Source: Sipunculus nudus
Lineage: Eukaryota > Annelida > Sipuncula > Golfingiida > Sipunculidae
DNA: 64,000 bases
Assembly: GCA_026874595.1 (NCBI GenBank)
Contig: CM049314.1
Span: 56,406,300 to 56,470,299 of the forward strand
Reading direction: 5' to 3'
Position numbers and translations under genes: made by a program. Positions 32,572-44,640 of this stretch are shown in pieces. The notes under the pieces were generated by a model. That model was not told where the DNA came from and ran no database searches. It saw nothing but the letters and a program-made list of their open reading frames with translations. The first letter of the stretch is position 1. Every line of letters starts with the position of its first letter.

Positions 32572-35500
32572 ATGGTGAGGCGGTCACGTGATATAGACGG
32601 TGGATGGGCCTGGGTGATCATGTTTTGTGCGTTCGCCTGTCACGTGCTGCAATCTGGTCCCTTCCTGGGCGCTGGTTTCCTTGCCGTGGCTCTGAAGGAC
32701 ACCTTCAACACCAGTCTGGCCATACGCTCGTTACCTGGATCTTTGTTAGGCTGCCTGTACAATCTTATAGGTAAGTAAATGCTCTTTAAAGGGATCTATT
32801 GTTAAATATACATAAAATATAGTGTTTTCTCTTTTTAATATTATGGTACCTGCCAAAAAATACGTTCTATAAGACTTTGCTTACTCTGGTTAGCTTGCAC
32901 CTGGCGCGATCAGTGGCGAAAAACAAATATAGCGCGCACGCCACCTGATGGCGGAACCGCTCAATTTCACAAATCAAATTTGTTGTTTCTTCTGTGCCTC
33001 CTCTTTCTTGTTTCTTCTTTGGGAGTTCTCGCGCATGCGCAATATCGGACCTCTGGTAACGCATCCTTGTTATAAACAGACACACGTGGACTGTGTTTAC
33101 CCACACACGCAACAATAACAACGTTTAAGCAACAGCTGACTTCGTGATAGTAAGTCTGTATACCGAGATTAAATAAACTAACAGCGTGAGATAAAACATT
33201 TTATTGCAAATGCAAATATGAACTTTGTTACGAGATCTGAACGGGTAACGGGGTATGAAGCCAGCGTGTGGAACAAAACGTTAAAACGGCATAAAAAATG
33301 AAAAAAGTCGATTGCATTCAGGTTTAAGATGGAGTGTTGTCATGTAGTAGCCAGGTTAACGTTTATATCATTTCCTTCCAGGGTTTCTAAAAGGAATGTT
33401 GTCATATAATATGTTTTCCACTGCATAGCATGGGGGATAACAACTATGCACTCAGTGCGCCAGCTAGCTGTTGATTAGTTGTTTACAGATAAGAACAGTA
33501 AGATCGGGTAAACAACCAGTGGCACCACCTAGCTACCTTCCCGTTTTTTTGTAGAATAAATTAATGTCCTTTTCTAATGACTTATTTGCCCCATAGGCCT
33601 GAAATTGTGCATATTCATAGATCTATGACTCCTCCATCTTGTACTTAAGACTGGTGGCGCCGTCTGCAATTATTTTGGCGTTCCGACCATCAGAACATGT
33701 GTTTTGGGTGAAAATTGCTCATATCTCCGGAACGGGTGAAGTTATAGGTCTAAATTTGGCATGTCCATCCATCTGTGAAAGATTTCTCATAAACCAATCA
33801 GGTGGTGCCACTTGCCGTCCTATTTCCGTAAAATAAATTAATGTGCTTTTCTCAAGAGTTATTCAACATATTCACCCCCATATTTGGTGAAAAATATTGT
33901 TTTTCAAGATGATTGATGGCATAAACCATGGTCACTTGCCAAGTGCCAGTATAAGCTGCTGAGGATTGGGGGGGGGGGGGCATATTCTTAGAGGGGGGGA
34001 TTTAATTGTCTGGGGATACTATGGCACCTGCGGTGCTAAGAAATATCTAGTTTATCTTTGTTTTGGTTTAGTTTTTGTGTAATTATTGTAGCGCACTGAG
34101 TCTTGTGTCCGTGTATGCGGTCCGATTGTTAAGTGAGCCTGATTCTTGTAAAAATGTCATTGAGGGTAAATAACCTGTACACTCCCAAATTGTTCCTACC
34201 TTGTAGGGGTGCTAAGCCTAATGACGGCCATTAATTAGTTGTCATCATATTACACAGTGTTACAATTTATGTTGTTACAATCTCGCGGGTACAGGAAATC
34301 CGTGTACGTTGGAGGTTTGGTACGGAACAATGGTAGAATTATTTGTCAAAGCGACAATAAAAGTATTACCATTCGTGTCCTGTTTCTCTTTGTTTTTACC
34401 TAATCCGACCACACACACTACACTTATTCACATGTTTTGAAAAACAAGTTTATTTGTGTACATATGATATCGCCTTATATAGAATTTCCTCTTAGTATAC
34501 CCGGTCTGTGCAGATAAAAATATATTTTGAAAATATTACAGTAAAATATAGGGTTTTCCGAATATGAAAAAGAATTCTATATTTGTTATAAGAACGTGCC
34601 ATTGGTTGTTGTGCCAAACTTTAACTAGCTATAACTCTATATTACAATGTTAGAAGAGCTGTACTATAAAACTGTCCAATTCTGTTCATATTTATGTTTC
34701 TGTTAGAATTCCTGCTTATGTAAAAGATCTCACAATGCCATTCATGGATTAAGAACAAACTATTCGAAATATGGACTTTAAGGATATTATTCAGATTTAG
34801 AATTTTTATTTGTTATTTGAAACCTTACTTGTTAGAGGAATACACTCTCTGTATGCATGTGCGACATTAACGTTACGTCATTGTTTTCTACAGGCCCGTT
34901 CACCAGCTGGTTGATGCACCGTCTCGGCTGGCGTTTGACCGTCATTCTAGGGTCCATTATCTTCTGTGGCGGCCTCGTCATAACGGCGTTTGCGACTACC
35001 ATCTGGCACGTTGTGGCTGGTTACGGAGTTATCTGTGGTACGTAGGTAACGTGGTGTAAAGAAATAATGCCTGAATATATATATAATTTTTTTGCTTCTG
35101 GCCAACACTGAACCAAATGTGTGTCGTTCATTCAGCTTTTGCTTATATAGATATGCTCCTTTGTACCTTGCATTACGCTCATGACAATGCACATTAAAAT
35201 CGATATCTACATATTTCACAAAATATAAGTTGTAGTAGAACTATTTTTTTCTCGTTTTTGGACCAAGCGTTATTTAAAAAAAAACATATACTTACTGTAT
35301 TTTAAAAATTAACATTTGCTTTATTGTTTCATTTGTTATAACAAATTGAAAACAGAGCCTTTTAGACAAGCTTATATATAAAATATCCCTCTTTCATGCA
35401 GTGTGTTTTACCTGATTGTACGATTTAATAAAGACAACTCTCTCCGATTGAGCATGCCCATGGAATCTCAATATTTTGAAATTATTGGTGCTTCCAACTT

Positions 35501-38159
35501 GATGTCACGCGTCATAATATTGTTTCCCGCTACCTCTTGGCACATGCAACTTACCATCAAACTGACGGTCAACTCAGTAACACGACCTCTCTCCACGACG
35601 ACATTCATTCTAAAGACAATAAACCATCATTCTAATTTGAGATATATTAGAGTCGGGATTAGCACAAGCAGCCGTCGCCTACTATTTACATGACGACAAT
35701 TTAAGAACATAATATTTACAGTTAAATATGACCGCACTAAGGCCCATCTCTTGATAAATTTTCCTTAAAGCGCATATATTTATGAAAGAACTGTTTGTTA
35801 GCGCGACCTATATTATGGTTTAAACAACCTCCGCATTTAGAACTTCAGTGACAATAGGTTGTTTAAAAAAACAGTTGAAAACACATTTTATTAGAGCATT
35901 TGATTGTGTGTCATCCTTGATATCCAATATCTACTTGTTCTTATATTGAATAAGTGTGTGTAATTTTTGTGATACATCGTAGATTATAACTTTTTAAGTA
36001 TTTATGCAATTAGTTATAGGCATATCATACTATTTTTCAATTTACTGCTTTCATGTATTCCAATATGTGTAAAGCATTTAGAGGGCTTACGCTATATAAA
36101 ATAAATTAGAGTGCAACCTCTCCTAGGTCGCACTTCCGTAAAGTAGACACCTCTATACAGTGGGCAGTAATTGACAGTCCCGTTTTTAGTCTCCTCATTA
36201 TATGTGCTTTGGCCTTTACCTCAATACAGTCTGCACCTTTATAAAATGAGTAGTTTTGCCGAGACCAAAGGGCCCCGTTTTTTTAGAGATTTCACTTCAT
36301 TATTATTTATTATTAATATTTCTGTACTTTATTTTTGCAGGTATTGGTATTGGATTCTTCTATGTTCCGACCTACGTGGCAGTGGGCCACTATTTTAACA
36401 AAAAGAGAGCCTTCGCCACGGGGTTGGCTTGTACCGGAAGCGGAATTGGACTCGGCCTATTTCCTATTTTGCTAGAGACGCTAGGGAAGCATTACGGATG
36501 GAGGGGTGCTTTATTAATACTAGCCGGGGTAACATTACACATGTGCGTCGCTGGAGCGTTGCTACGACCATTGCCACAGGAGGGAGACACAGATCAAAGT
36601 TCCAAACCTTCATTCCAGTTCTTTAAAGAACTTAAATACGTCATGCGAACGGGTGCTTTTTACTGTTTGAACTTCCATATATTTTTCATAGCCGCTGGTG
36701 TGACGTCAGTATATTTACATCTACCCAGTTTTTCAGTAGCGGCTGGATCAACCATCTCTGAAGTTGGCTGGATTACAAGTACTATTGGGATAACCATTGT
36801 TTTCGGCCGTATAATAATACCATACTTAGTGACTCGTGTACCTCTGAACACAATGTGGACTGTATTTGTGGCTTTAGCCCTGACCTCCGTGGGGTGTTTT
36901 GTATTGCCGTTTTATATCAACTCATATGCTGCAACCATAGGATTTGCCGCCACGTTCGGATTCTTCGGAATGTCATATGGCTCGTTCTCGTCACAATTAA
37001 TAGTGGAATATATAGGGTTGAACTACATAGGTACAGTTTATGGTATTAACCTATTTTGGTACGGCATTGGATCTGTCATAGCCCCACCTCTACTTGGTAA
37101 GTAACCATTAAGGAATGATATAATTATTTTAATAATTTTTCCTTTCAGAAATCACCTTTAAGTATATTCCACTTACTAGTATTTATTATTCCCGTTAGAA
37201 ACATAATAGCATTTCTAACGCTTAATCGCACACAAAAAAACAAACTTTTAATGATCAAATAAAAACAAAAGCGTATCTAAGTACATGTATAGTTTACAAA
37301 GTCTGACAAATTCTGACACGAAACTAGTGGAATTTTTCTTAAAGGGAAAACACTGAATTAATTTTTATTGGATGTTATCAGTTTTTGTGCATTGCAAATT
37401 TCTGATATTATATTGCATTTAATAAACGATAGTATCTGTCTTTATCATTTAAACCCGTTAATTATCATTATTCTTCGTTTAAATGTATTTCATTTTGCTC
37501 AAAGCTTTCGATTAAACGTCACAGAACGAACAGGCACTTGCGTAAAAATATCAGATTTTCCATTTTTAAAATGAAGACTTTTCTTGACTTTATTTAACCA
37601 ATACATTACCTTTCCAGGATACCTGGTTGATATTACTGGTATTTACGACTTTAGTTTCTACACAGCCGGTGAGTATAGACGATAATGTGTCTGCAGGTTT
37701 TTTACCGTTTGATCGAGAATTACCTTAACGAGGTTAATACTGTCTCATAAGTGTTTTAAGATGAAATATTGCAGTCACATTAGTTCCTTTAAGTTTTCGA
37801 GAGACATTGCTGAAAAATGACGGAAACATTCGTTTTTTAAACGTTTTCTACTTAGGAAATTAAAAATTTGTAATGTGTACGAATTTATCTTAATGTATAA
37901 TTCAAGACAATCATACTCGTTTAAAACTGCATTAAACGGATAATACCGCTAATAATATATGCGTTGTCAATAATCAAGGCTTGACATTATTTTGTATAAA
38001 CTGAATTTTTCGTAACCAGTTGTTATTCTTTGTTTTACAGGTGTATTTTTGCTTTTAGCTGCCTTGGTCCTGATACCACTTCCGATTCTGAGGAAAAAAC
38101 ATCTCAGGAAAAAACTCATGCACAACGGAAGTCTCATAGTAATTAATGGAATATCATAG
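32572..38159 (+). CDS. Monocarboxylate transporter-like protein (SLC16, MFS), five exons, 422 aa
   Basis: Exons 32572-32770, 34894-35037, 36341-37096, 37618-37668 and 38041-38159 join in frame to 422 residues plus TAG, all with GT-AG introns. SLC16 signatures are present: DGGWAW at residues 9-14, opening helix 1, and YFNKKRAFATG at 132-142 between helices 4 and 5. Hydrophobic segments fit about 12 helices, with both ends cytoplasmic by family rule. Arg271 (VFGR) aligns with the helix-8 Arg313 of human MCT1, but the acidic partner four residues earlier (Asp309 in MCT1) is Ile267, so proton-lactate cotransport should not be assumed. The central loop (about 190-218) and the C-tail are short for the family. 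The ATG has a strong context (GTCGCCATGG), and TTGCAG at 32543-32548 suggests a 5' UTR splice acceptor just upstream. All four introns are phase 1 and each splits a Gly codon. Expected role: plasma-membrane transport of a small organic acid or similar solute. The substrate is unknown and the paralogue is not assignable. Confidence 0.9.
32870..33130 (+). repeat. Dispersed repeat in transporter intron 1
   Basis: Related to 38590-38830 just past the gene, in the same orientation: CTTA-TC-GGTT, GCGCGATCAGTGGCG versus ACGCGATAAGTGGCG, TTCACAAATCAAA, and AACAGACACACGTG versus AACAGACACATGCA, then TGTGTTTA. The two copies bracket almost the whole coding part of the gene. Confidence 0.6.
33520..33870 (+). 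repeat. Diverged internal duplication in intron 1
   Basis: AACCAGTGGCACCACCTAGC with AGAATAAATTAATGTCCTTTTC (about 33518-33580) recurs as AATCAGGTGGTGCCACTTGC with AAAATAAATTAATGTGCTTTTC (about 33796-33856), period about 270 bp. A poly-G run follows at 33968-33979. Confidence 0.5.
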
Positions 38160-38514
38160 GGAATGGTATTTCATAGCGGATGGAATATCATAGCGAACTG
38201 GTGTATTGTACAATGTTATCGCAACTGTACTCATTTTGTGGTTTTATATTATATATGAGACTACCAATGTGCCGACATACAGTTTTAACCAAAAGTATTC
38301 TAAAACTTGTATGGATTTCTATATTAATTTAAAAGATCAAAGAAAAAAGTTGAATAAGAAAAAAGTAGGAAATAATACGAATGTGATGAAACAGGGGAGT
38401 GATGGAGGCAAGGCTACTGAACGAGGACTGAACGTTTGTGTTTTATCTGAAAATAACTTTATATTCAAAGGGTATAGTCAGTAACTTAAGGGTACCCATT
38501 TACTTACAAAGTAC

Positions 38515-38520
38515 AATAAA
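38515..38520 (+). terminator. Candidate poly(A) signal of the transporter gene
   Basis: The first AATAAA after the stop codon, about 355 bp downstream, in an AT-rich 3' region. A second AATAAA lies near 38617, already inside the dispersed repeat. Confidence 0.5.
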
Positions 38521-38589
38521 TTTTATATGAAAGATGGTGTTTGTCCCCTAAATATATAATAGTCTCTACCAATTTTTCATTTTGAGGCT

Positions 38590-38830
38590 ATTTGCTTAGT
38601 CCGGTTCTCCTATGGAAATAAACTAGCACCGGACGCGATAAGTGGCGTGAAACATCTGGTGAGAATACTGCGCTACTTCACAAATCAAAATTTTTCAAGC
38701 TTACAACTAATATTTCACAATCGGGTTCCATTCTCCTTCTCTTTGTTTGGGTGATTTTCTTATTGAAAACAGACACATGCACGTTGAATGTGTTTATTTA
38801 CACAGAACTATAGTAATGTGTAAAACGGGA
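38590..38830 (+). repeat. Dispersed repeat 3' of the transporter
   Basis: Second copy of the 32870-33130 repeat. It begins about 430 bp after the stop codon and may mark the end of the transcription unit. Confidence 0.6.
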
Positions 38831-38839
38831 AAACTGAAG

Positions 38840-39610
38840 AATGTAAAACTATATGATGGGATGGTTCTGTAGTAAACTTTTGGTTCAACCAATAATAACG
38901 TGAGATAATAAACATATTAATGTTAATGTAACTTTAATCCCCTTCAGTGATTCATGAAGTCATCCACATTCCTACTTCAGTGACTTAAGCAAATTATAGA
39001 ATATTAGTATTCTAATTATATTGTACATATATAGGCCTCTTGGATGTGAGGAAATATGTTTATTTCGTGCTTCAGCTAAAAAATACACCTGTATACCTAC
39101 TTCACCATCTTAAGAGGGAGTTCTTAAGAGCCCTTTGTGCATTTAAAGAGGAGCCCAGGCCTACTTGTTATCAACTAAACCAAATTTTAACCAAGAGTGT
39201 GGGTTATTAGCTGACCAAGTCCAGATCCAAACAACGGCTTGTCCTGATTATTTATCTTTTCTTAATCCTAACCAAGTCGGTATGCGGGTCAACTAGTTAG
39301 ATGTTGGTTCATGGTACACACTCGTGTGCGCCTTTTCGGAGAATGAAATTATTGGAGAGTTCTTCTCGAAGAGGTTTATACCAATACACGGTGTTTGTTA
39401 GATAAAGATAATCTATAACCTTTTATAAATATATGCTTAAAAGTGTCCACCATTTTTTTTTATATCCACGTGATATCACAGGAGAGGATCCGAAAAAAAT
39501 GGCTACTGATCTAAACATGTGCAACAAGAACATCGGGAGGCAAATCTAACAAAAGAGAGCTTAGCAAATGACACAACGACAATGTTGCTCTAACAAACAA
39601 CAGATATTGT
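38840..39610. other. No gene seen
   Basis: AT-rich intergenic DNA. No frame, splice pair or repeat could be supported. Confidence 0.5.
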
Positions 39611-39614
39611 GCAA

Positions 39615-40050
39615 TTGCCTACCTCAGGTCACAGGCCATTCTGTTTCTTAAAGGGGCCTAATCACCTATATGACTTTTATAAACTAAAGGTAATCCCTTG
39701 GAGCATTTATAAAAATAGGCCAGAAAACGTGGATATCACCACACATAGGCTGCTTGTTTTGTTTATTTCAACGTGTTTATAATATGTGGGGGCCCGTCAA
39801 AATACCCATAACAAATTCAACAAGGGCACCTGGCGGCAAGCCTGATAAGCCAGAGCTTTGTAAATAGCGTTTTGCAACAAGTGCATGACCTATCTGCCTC
39901 CGCATATATGCAACCTACCACTCTGGGATACATTTTTTTCGTGTTTGTCAACATTGCTGTGATTACAAACATGTTGATAAACAAGTTAACACATCATTCA
40001 CGAAAGCGTTATAAGAACTTTTCACAACCACGATTACCCTTAGATCATTA
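39615..40050 (-). repeat. Inverted-pair repeat family D, copy 1
   Basis: Reverse complement of 44230-44640 over about 400 bp, with shared CTCTGGCTTATC, TTGTTGAATTTGTT, ATATTCACGTTTTC-type and TAGTTTATAAA blocks. A partial copy in this orientation is at 62800-63070. Both full copies adjoin the TCGAGTCC repeat, so the two together may be parts of one larger element. Confidence 0.65.
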
Positions 40051-40134
40051 ATTTATACAGAGAGGGGGCCAGAAATCACATATTTGTTTAAAAAGGTAGG
40101 AGAATGGGCAGCTCTAACATGTGCACGTGTACCA

Positions 40135-40330
40135 CCAGTAATGTAGTCGAGTCCGAGTTCAGGCCACTCGAGTCCAAGTCCGAGTCCAGGCCACTCGAGT
40201 CCAAGTCCGAGTCCAGGCCACTCGAGTCCAAGTCCAAATTCGTGTCATTTAGGTTCGAGTCCAAGTCCACCTTCGAGTCTGATTCATTCGGAACTCAAGT
40301 CCGAGTCCGAGTGCAAAACATATATTCTTT
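40135..40330. repeat. TCGAGTCC-rich repeat with a 27-bp internal tandem
   Basis: Three copies of a 27-bp unit (TCCGAGTCCAGGCCACTCGA plus GTCCAAG) at about 40150-40235, preceded by a CAGTAATGTAGTCGAG end like that at 43906. The Leu/Asp/Ser-rich frames on either strand are by-products. Confidence 0.7.
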
Positions 40331-40621
40331 AAAAGCAATTTAATATTTAAAATGAAAATTCCAGTTGATCGTGTACATATTTAAATTGGTTTACACATGC
40401 TTTTACTGTAATGATTAATTACATTAAGCTCCCATCGGAGTGGTAAAGCAGTTTAACACACTGTAGTATATACAGTGTTATTATTTTGTAATATTCTATT
40501 AGTAGAATGTGTTGACGTCTTTATAGTACTTTTATTGTTTCTATTGTTTCGAAATGAACTTAGCCTGATTTCTCGGGTCCCACATCACTGGTACCGTGTT
40601 TACTTACAGCTTTATGCTCTC

Positions 40622-41035
40622 TTTTTTTTTGGTGGAGGTAACCGCCTCCATTTCTTAATCTAAGTAAGAACATCTGCAGAGTTCCATTTCGGTTTGGGAC
40701 TACGTGAAAGGGCGGTAGCGCTCGCTTCCTGTCATATTTATGTATCCTGGTGTCACCCATACCTGCACCTGCGGGTCTTGGTGTGTGTAATCAGCCCCAT
40801 TGCTGGGTCATTACTCTGAGGAACCCCATAAAGACGCACTCGTTTTTGAGTGATACACGGCTGGGGGCACAGCCTTTCCTCTTTAAGTCTGCACAGCGCT
40901 TACCCTTAGTGCGAGCCAACCGTAAAAATCTTACCGCCTCGGCTGAGATTTGTACTCACAACCTTCCGGCTTTGAGACCTGTGCTCTACCCCTATGCCTC
41001 AGAAGCCGGTTGTGTACTTACAGCCTGCAGATAAA
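40622..41035 (-). repeat. tRNA-derived SINE, family A, copy 4 (best preserved)
   Basis: On the minus strand it begins ACAACCGGCTTCTGAGGCAT, with an A-box-like GCATAGGGGTAGAGCAC. It then has AAGGTTGTGAGTACAAATCT at the B-box position and a body shared with the other three copies, and ends against a T-run (A-rich tail) at 40621-40630. Several overlapping open frames come from this element. Confidence 0.7.
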
Positions 41036-41321
41036 CAAGCTCAGTCAGCTCCCGTACCGTCATCAGTCGTGGCGTCAATTTATCTCACGGGGTAGGGGGG
41101 GGGGGGGAGGGGGACAACTCGCAGACACACACACATATAAATATATATACTTTTTAAGCGTCTGTATGAAATATGTCAATTTAAATATACTTAATCACAT
41201 TTCAAATATATTACATTGACGTTAAGCTCAGGGGTTTATATTGGTTAGTTCCCTCAACAAACACCAGATGTCAATAAAGGCTGCTTCTTTTTGCGTTCTT
41301 TGAAAGCAAACCATTGTTGGA

Positions 41322-42030
41322 TAGGGCTGTATCAAGATACTGATATATCGAAACGAATGGATACGCATACCGATGCGCTTTGCATACTGTATTGGTCGTA
41401 TCGAGAAAAATAAATGGTTGTCAAAATATATGAATACAAGTCGGTCTGAAAATAAACATTTATTATGTTGCCTTTTAAAGAAATACTTTGCCATTTGATC
41501 GACTGGATAAGAAATGTATATACGCACGTCAGAGCTCTGATGTCAACCCGGCCTCTGTGAGCGATATTAAGGGAATAGAACTGACATGAGCCTTGCTTGC
41601 TGAGGATATGTGATGGGACGATCCACCAAAGTACGGGCAGAAACCTCTTCACCCGTGCACCCCATCCACGGAAAAAGCAGCGCTCATGACAGTGCGGAAT
41701 GTATAAGCCCCCACCAAGAATATTAAAATTTTCTTAATATCAATTTCCAACATATTATGCAGTATAAACATTTTGGTAATTTAAAAAAATTCTATAGGCT
41801 AACATTTTTTCATCAAGGCCATTGAAGCCAGCGATATCCTAAATTTTCTTAATATGAGATGCGCAGTTGAAAGAGAATTGAGATATATATAAAGGAAATT
41901 GAAAGTGGAAAACAGTAAAAAATAATCTCAAAATCGATATGTTCAAAAGTACGCGTTTATTCCCCTAAAAAGTAAAAGAAACGGTGATAGTTTCTCCCTA
42001 TCGTACTTTGTTAAAATCCAAAAAAAAAAT
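41322..42030 (+). repeat. Left half of the hAT-like family
   Basis: Begins with the same TAGGGCTGTATCAA terminus as 21949. It then shares GGTCGTATCGAG, GACTGGATA-GAAATGTATAT, TATTCCCCT-AAAAGT and TACTTTGT blocks in order with 21949-22640. No right terminus (CAGCCCTA) was found downstream, so it is truncated. Confidence 0.65.
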
Positions 42031-42039
42031 AGAGTAGGA

Positions 42040-42339
42040 AATGGTAAAAATGGTACATACACATGAACATAAAATACACTGTACTTCATAACCTCTTTAT
42101 ATTTTCTGTTGGCAGCAGTATATCTCATAGCTGATCCAAACATTAACGTATATTTTGGCCGGATTTGCTAATTATGATTTTTAATTTATTTGGATGTTGG
42201 ACTATTGGTTGGCCACTAAGGCTCAGTATCATCAAAAGTCATAAGACCTTAAGAAACTGTTCCTAAAATCCCTGATTTAAATCATTTTTAATTGATTTGA
42301 ATTGAGCTGAACACATAGAACTGGCAAGAAATTATATAG

Positions 42340-42398
<59 letters not shown>

Positions 42399-43520
42399 AC
42401 ACACACACGCAATATATGTCATTTAGTACTTCATATGGTTGAGTACACTCCTTATCAATGATATCTTTGAATTTAATTTACTCTCCATCAGTTTCATTAT
42501 TCCCTTGACCTATATATTTTTATGGAATAACGGAGGCCATCATGAGATATCAAAGCCGTATAGTAAGTAAAAGTATATTTTAATTAAACTGATCTAAATC
42601 TAAACCAAAACAGGAGATTAAGACGTGTCCTGGTACAGATCCGGATCCTCTGTATCTTGACCTCAATCTTTGCCACGTCAGTGTGTGGCTTGATTAGAGA
42701 GTGATCTGGTTTACCGCACTCAGATCCGTCAACTTCTTGTTTAGAGTGTGCAGATTGGGTATCAAACCACGTGTCCTTCTCCATTTGATGTAACTCGTCG
42801 TAGTTCCTCAAAAGTACATAAATTAGATGTCGCTCCAAATTAACGCTGATTATCTGCTTGTAACGATGTTGACGAATACCTGTGGGTGGGAGTTTCCCCA
42901 CTAATTTGACACAACTTCAAATGGGAATCTCATGCAAATGAACAGGGGGATCTATGAAAATAACCTAAACGCACCCGACAGATGGCGGTTCCCTCATAAT
43001 TCCCCAGGACGTCGCAAATATATGTAGCTCGTACTCTCCTAGGCCTTTCCAGCTGCCCTTGCTAGGATTTAAACAAGAGCCGATTGAGGTAATAATTACC
43101 TAATTCCCTTGAGAGTAAGTTTCAATATTTTCATCTACATACTGCACATAAAGTTACACTTTATGTCCCAAACTGATTCAACACAACTCAATTATACATA
43201 ATACGTATAGGGGTTGTTTCGTGTCCTCACACTAAACACCGACTGTTGTGGTCCGAAGCAATTTAGTCAGATCTGACCAAACTTTACATGGAAAACTCTC
43301 CGCGTCAAGGACTAACGCAAAACAAGAAGAGTCAACATAAGTAGAAACTGTTGTGTTACGGGCCTAGAGCTAGCAGGGATGCGGTGCGGATGCAGACGCG
43401 ATACATTTTTGTTTATGTCCAATATATGTTTGTCGGTTCGTTTTTTTTTTTTTTCAAACTGAAACGAAACATGTCAACTTCTACACCATCAGGAAGAGAG
43501 TAAAAAAATTGCTGCAGCTT
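42040..43520. other. No gene seen; (TA)n at 42340-42396
   Basis: Intergenic DNA with one long TA microsatellite. The 105-codon minus-strand frame at 42584-42901 lacks any recognisable motif and has no splice context, so I leave it uncalled. Confidence 0.45.
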
Positions 43521-43532
43521 TCAAAGTGATTA

Positions 43533-43534
43533 AA

Positions 43535-43583
<49 letters not shown>
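43533..43583. repeat. (TAA)n microsatellite
   Basis: About 17 uninterrupted AAT/TAA units. Confidence 0.95.
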
Positions 43584-43586
<3 letters not shown>

Positions 43587-43904
43587 CACACATAACAAAA
43601 GGAAAACATCGCTTGTGGCTGAACGATGTTAATAGAAAATATGAGCAAGAGTCCCGTACAAAAATTGCAATTTGATGGCGAGAAAAACCAAGCGTGTCTT
43701 TAATTTAATAAAACTCTGTGGTGCACGATTAGTGCACATGAGCTTTTCCATAAAATGACGACATTAGCTTGAATTAAAGGTGTCCTGATATCACCGGAGG
43801 TGAAATATCCAACCCAAATGTCCAACCCAAAACAGGGGACCTTGGTCAAGCGGGCTGAGGAAGATGTTCACGAGAGTGATTTTGTAAACCTCAGGAGAAG
43901 GAAG

Positions 43905-44230
43905 CAGTGATGTAGTCGAGTTCACACCATCCGAGTCCGAGTGAAGGTCCGAGTCCAGGCCACCAAAGTCCGAGTCCTTGAGGTTCCAGTCCATTCACAC
44001 TTGCTTTTGCTATATGGTTCATTACATTTATAGCTCCGGATGCTGAGCGTAAGTCTCTATAATATGTGACAGTGTTTTTTAGACTCGAGATGGACCCGGG
44101 CTGATTCCTCGAGTGTTTACGGTCGAGTCCGAATATAAGTCCGAATCCAGGACCCTCTAGTCAAGGTCCGACTCCCTAAAAGTGAACTCGAGTTCTGATT
44201 CGAGTCCAAGCCCGGAATCAAGTGGTGTAA
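43905..44230 (+). repeat. TCGAGTCC-rich hAT-like short element
   Basis: Begins CAGTGATGTAGTCGAG (43906) and has paired TCCGAGTCC clusters near both ends (43930-43975 and 44120-44215). The middle contains TTACATTTATAGCTCC, also seen at about 40425 and 53240. The right end is degenerate (CAAGTGGTGTAAG). A partial relative lies at 53130-53385. Size and inverted ends suggest a non-autonomous DNA element. Confidence 0.5.
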
Positions 44231-44640
44231 GGGTAATATTGGTTGTGAAAAAGTTCCTATAAGGCCTTCGTGAAGGATGTAGGAACTTGTTTATCAACAA
44301 CACGTTTGTAAACGCAGCAATGTTGACAAACGGGAAAACATGTTACGTAGGATGGTAGGTTGCATGTATGCGGAGGTAGAATGGTCTCTTGTTGCAAAAC
44401 GCCAGTTGCAAAGCTCTGGCTTATCTGAATTGCTGCCAGATGCCCTTGTTGAATTTGTTTTGATTATTTTAGCGGGCCCCACAAATTATAAACATGTTTT
44501 TAAAAAAACAACACAAGCAGCCTGTGTGCGGTGATATTCACGTTTTCTGGCCTACTTTTATTAAAGCTATTTATTAAAGGGATTAGCTTTAGTTTATAAA
44601 TCAGAACGGTCATTGGGCCCCTTAAGTTTTATGAATAACT
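44230..44640 (+). repeat. Inverted-pair repeat family D, copy 2
   Basis: Reverse complement of 39615-40050, located immediately after the TCGAGTCC element exactly as copy 1 adjoins its own TCGAGTCC element. The open frame at 44340-44534 is part of it. Confidence 0.65.

Noticed and set aside
40750-41219. Frames of about 90 codons on the plus strand
   Set aside because: They are antisense readings of SINE family A copy 4.
42584-42901. 105-codon minus-strand frame as a gene
   Set aside because: No recognisable motif and no splice or promoter support; left open rather than called.
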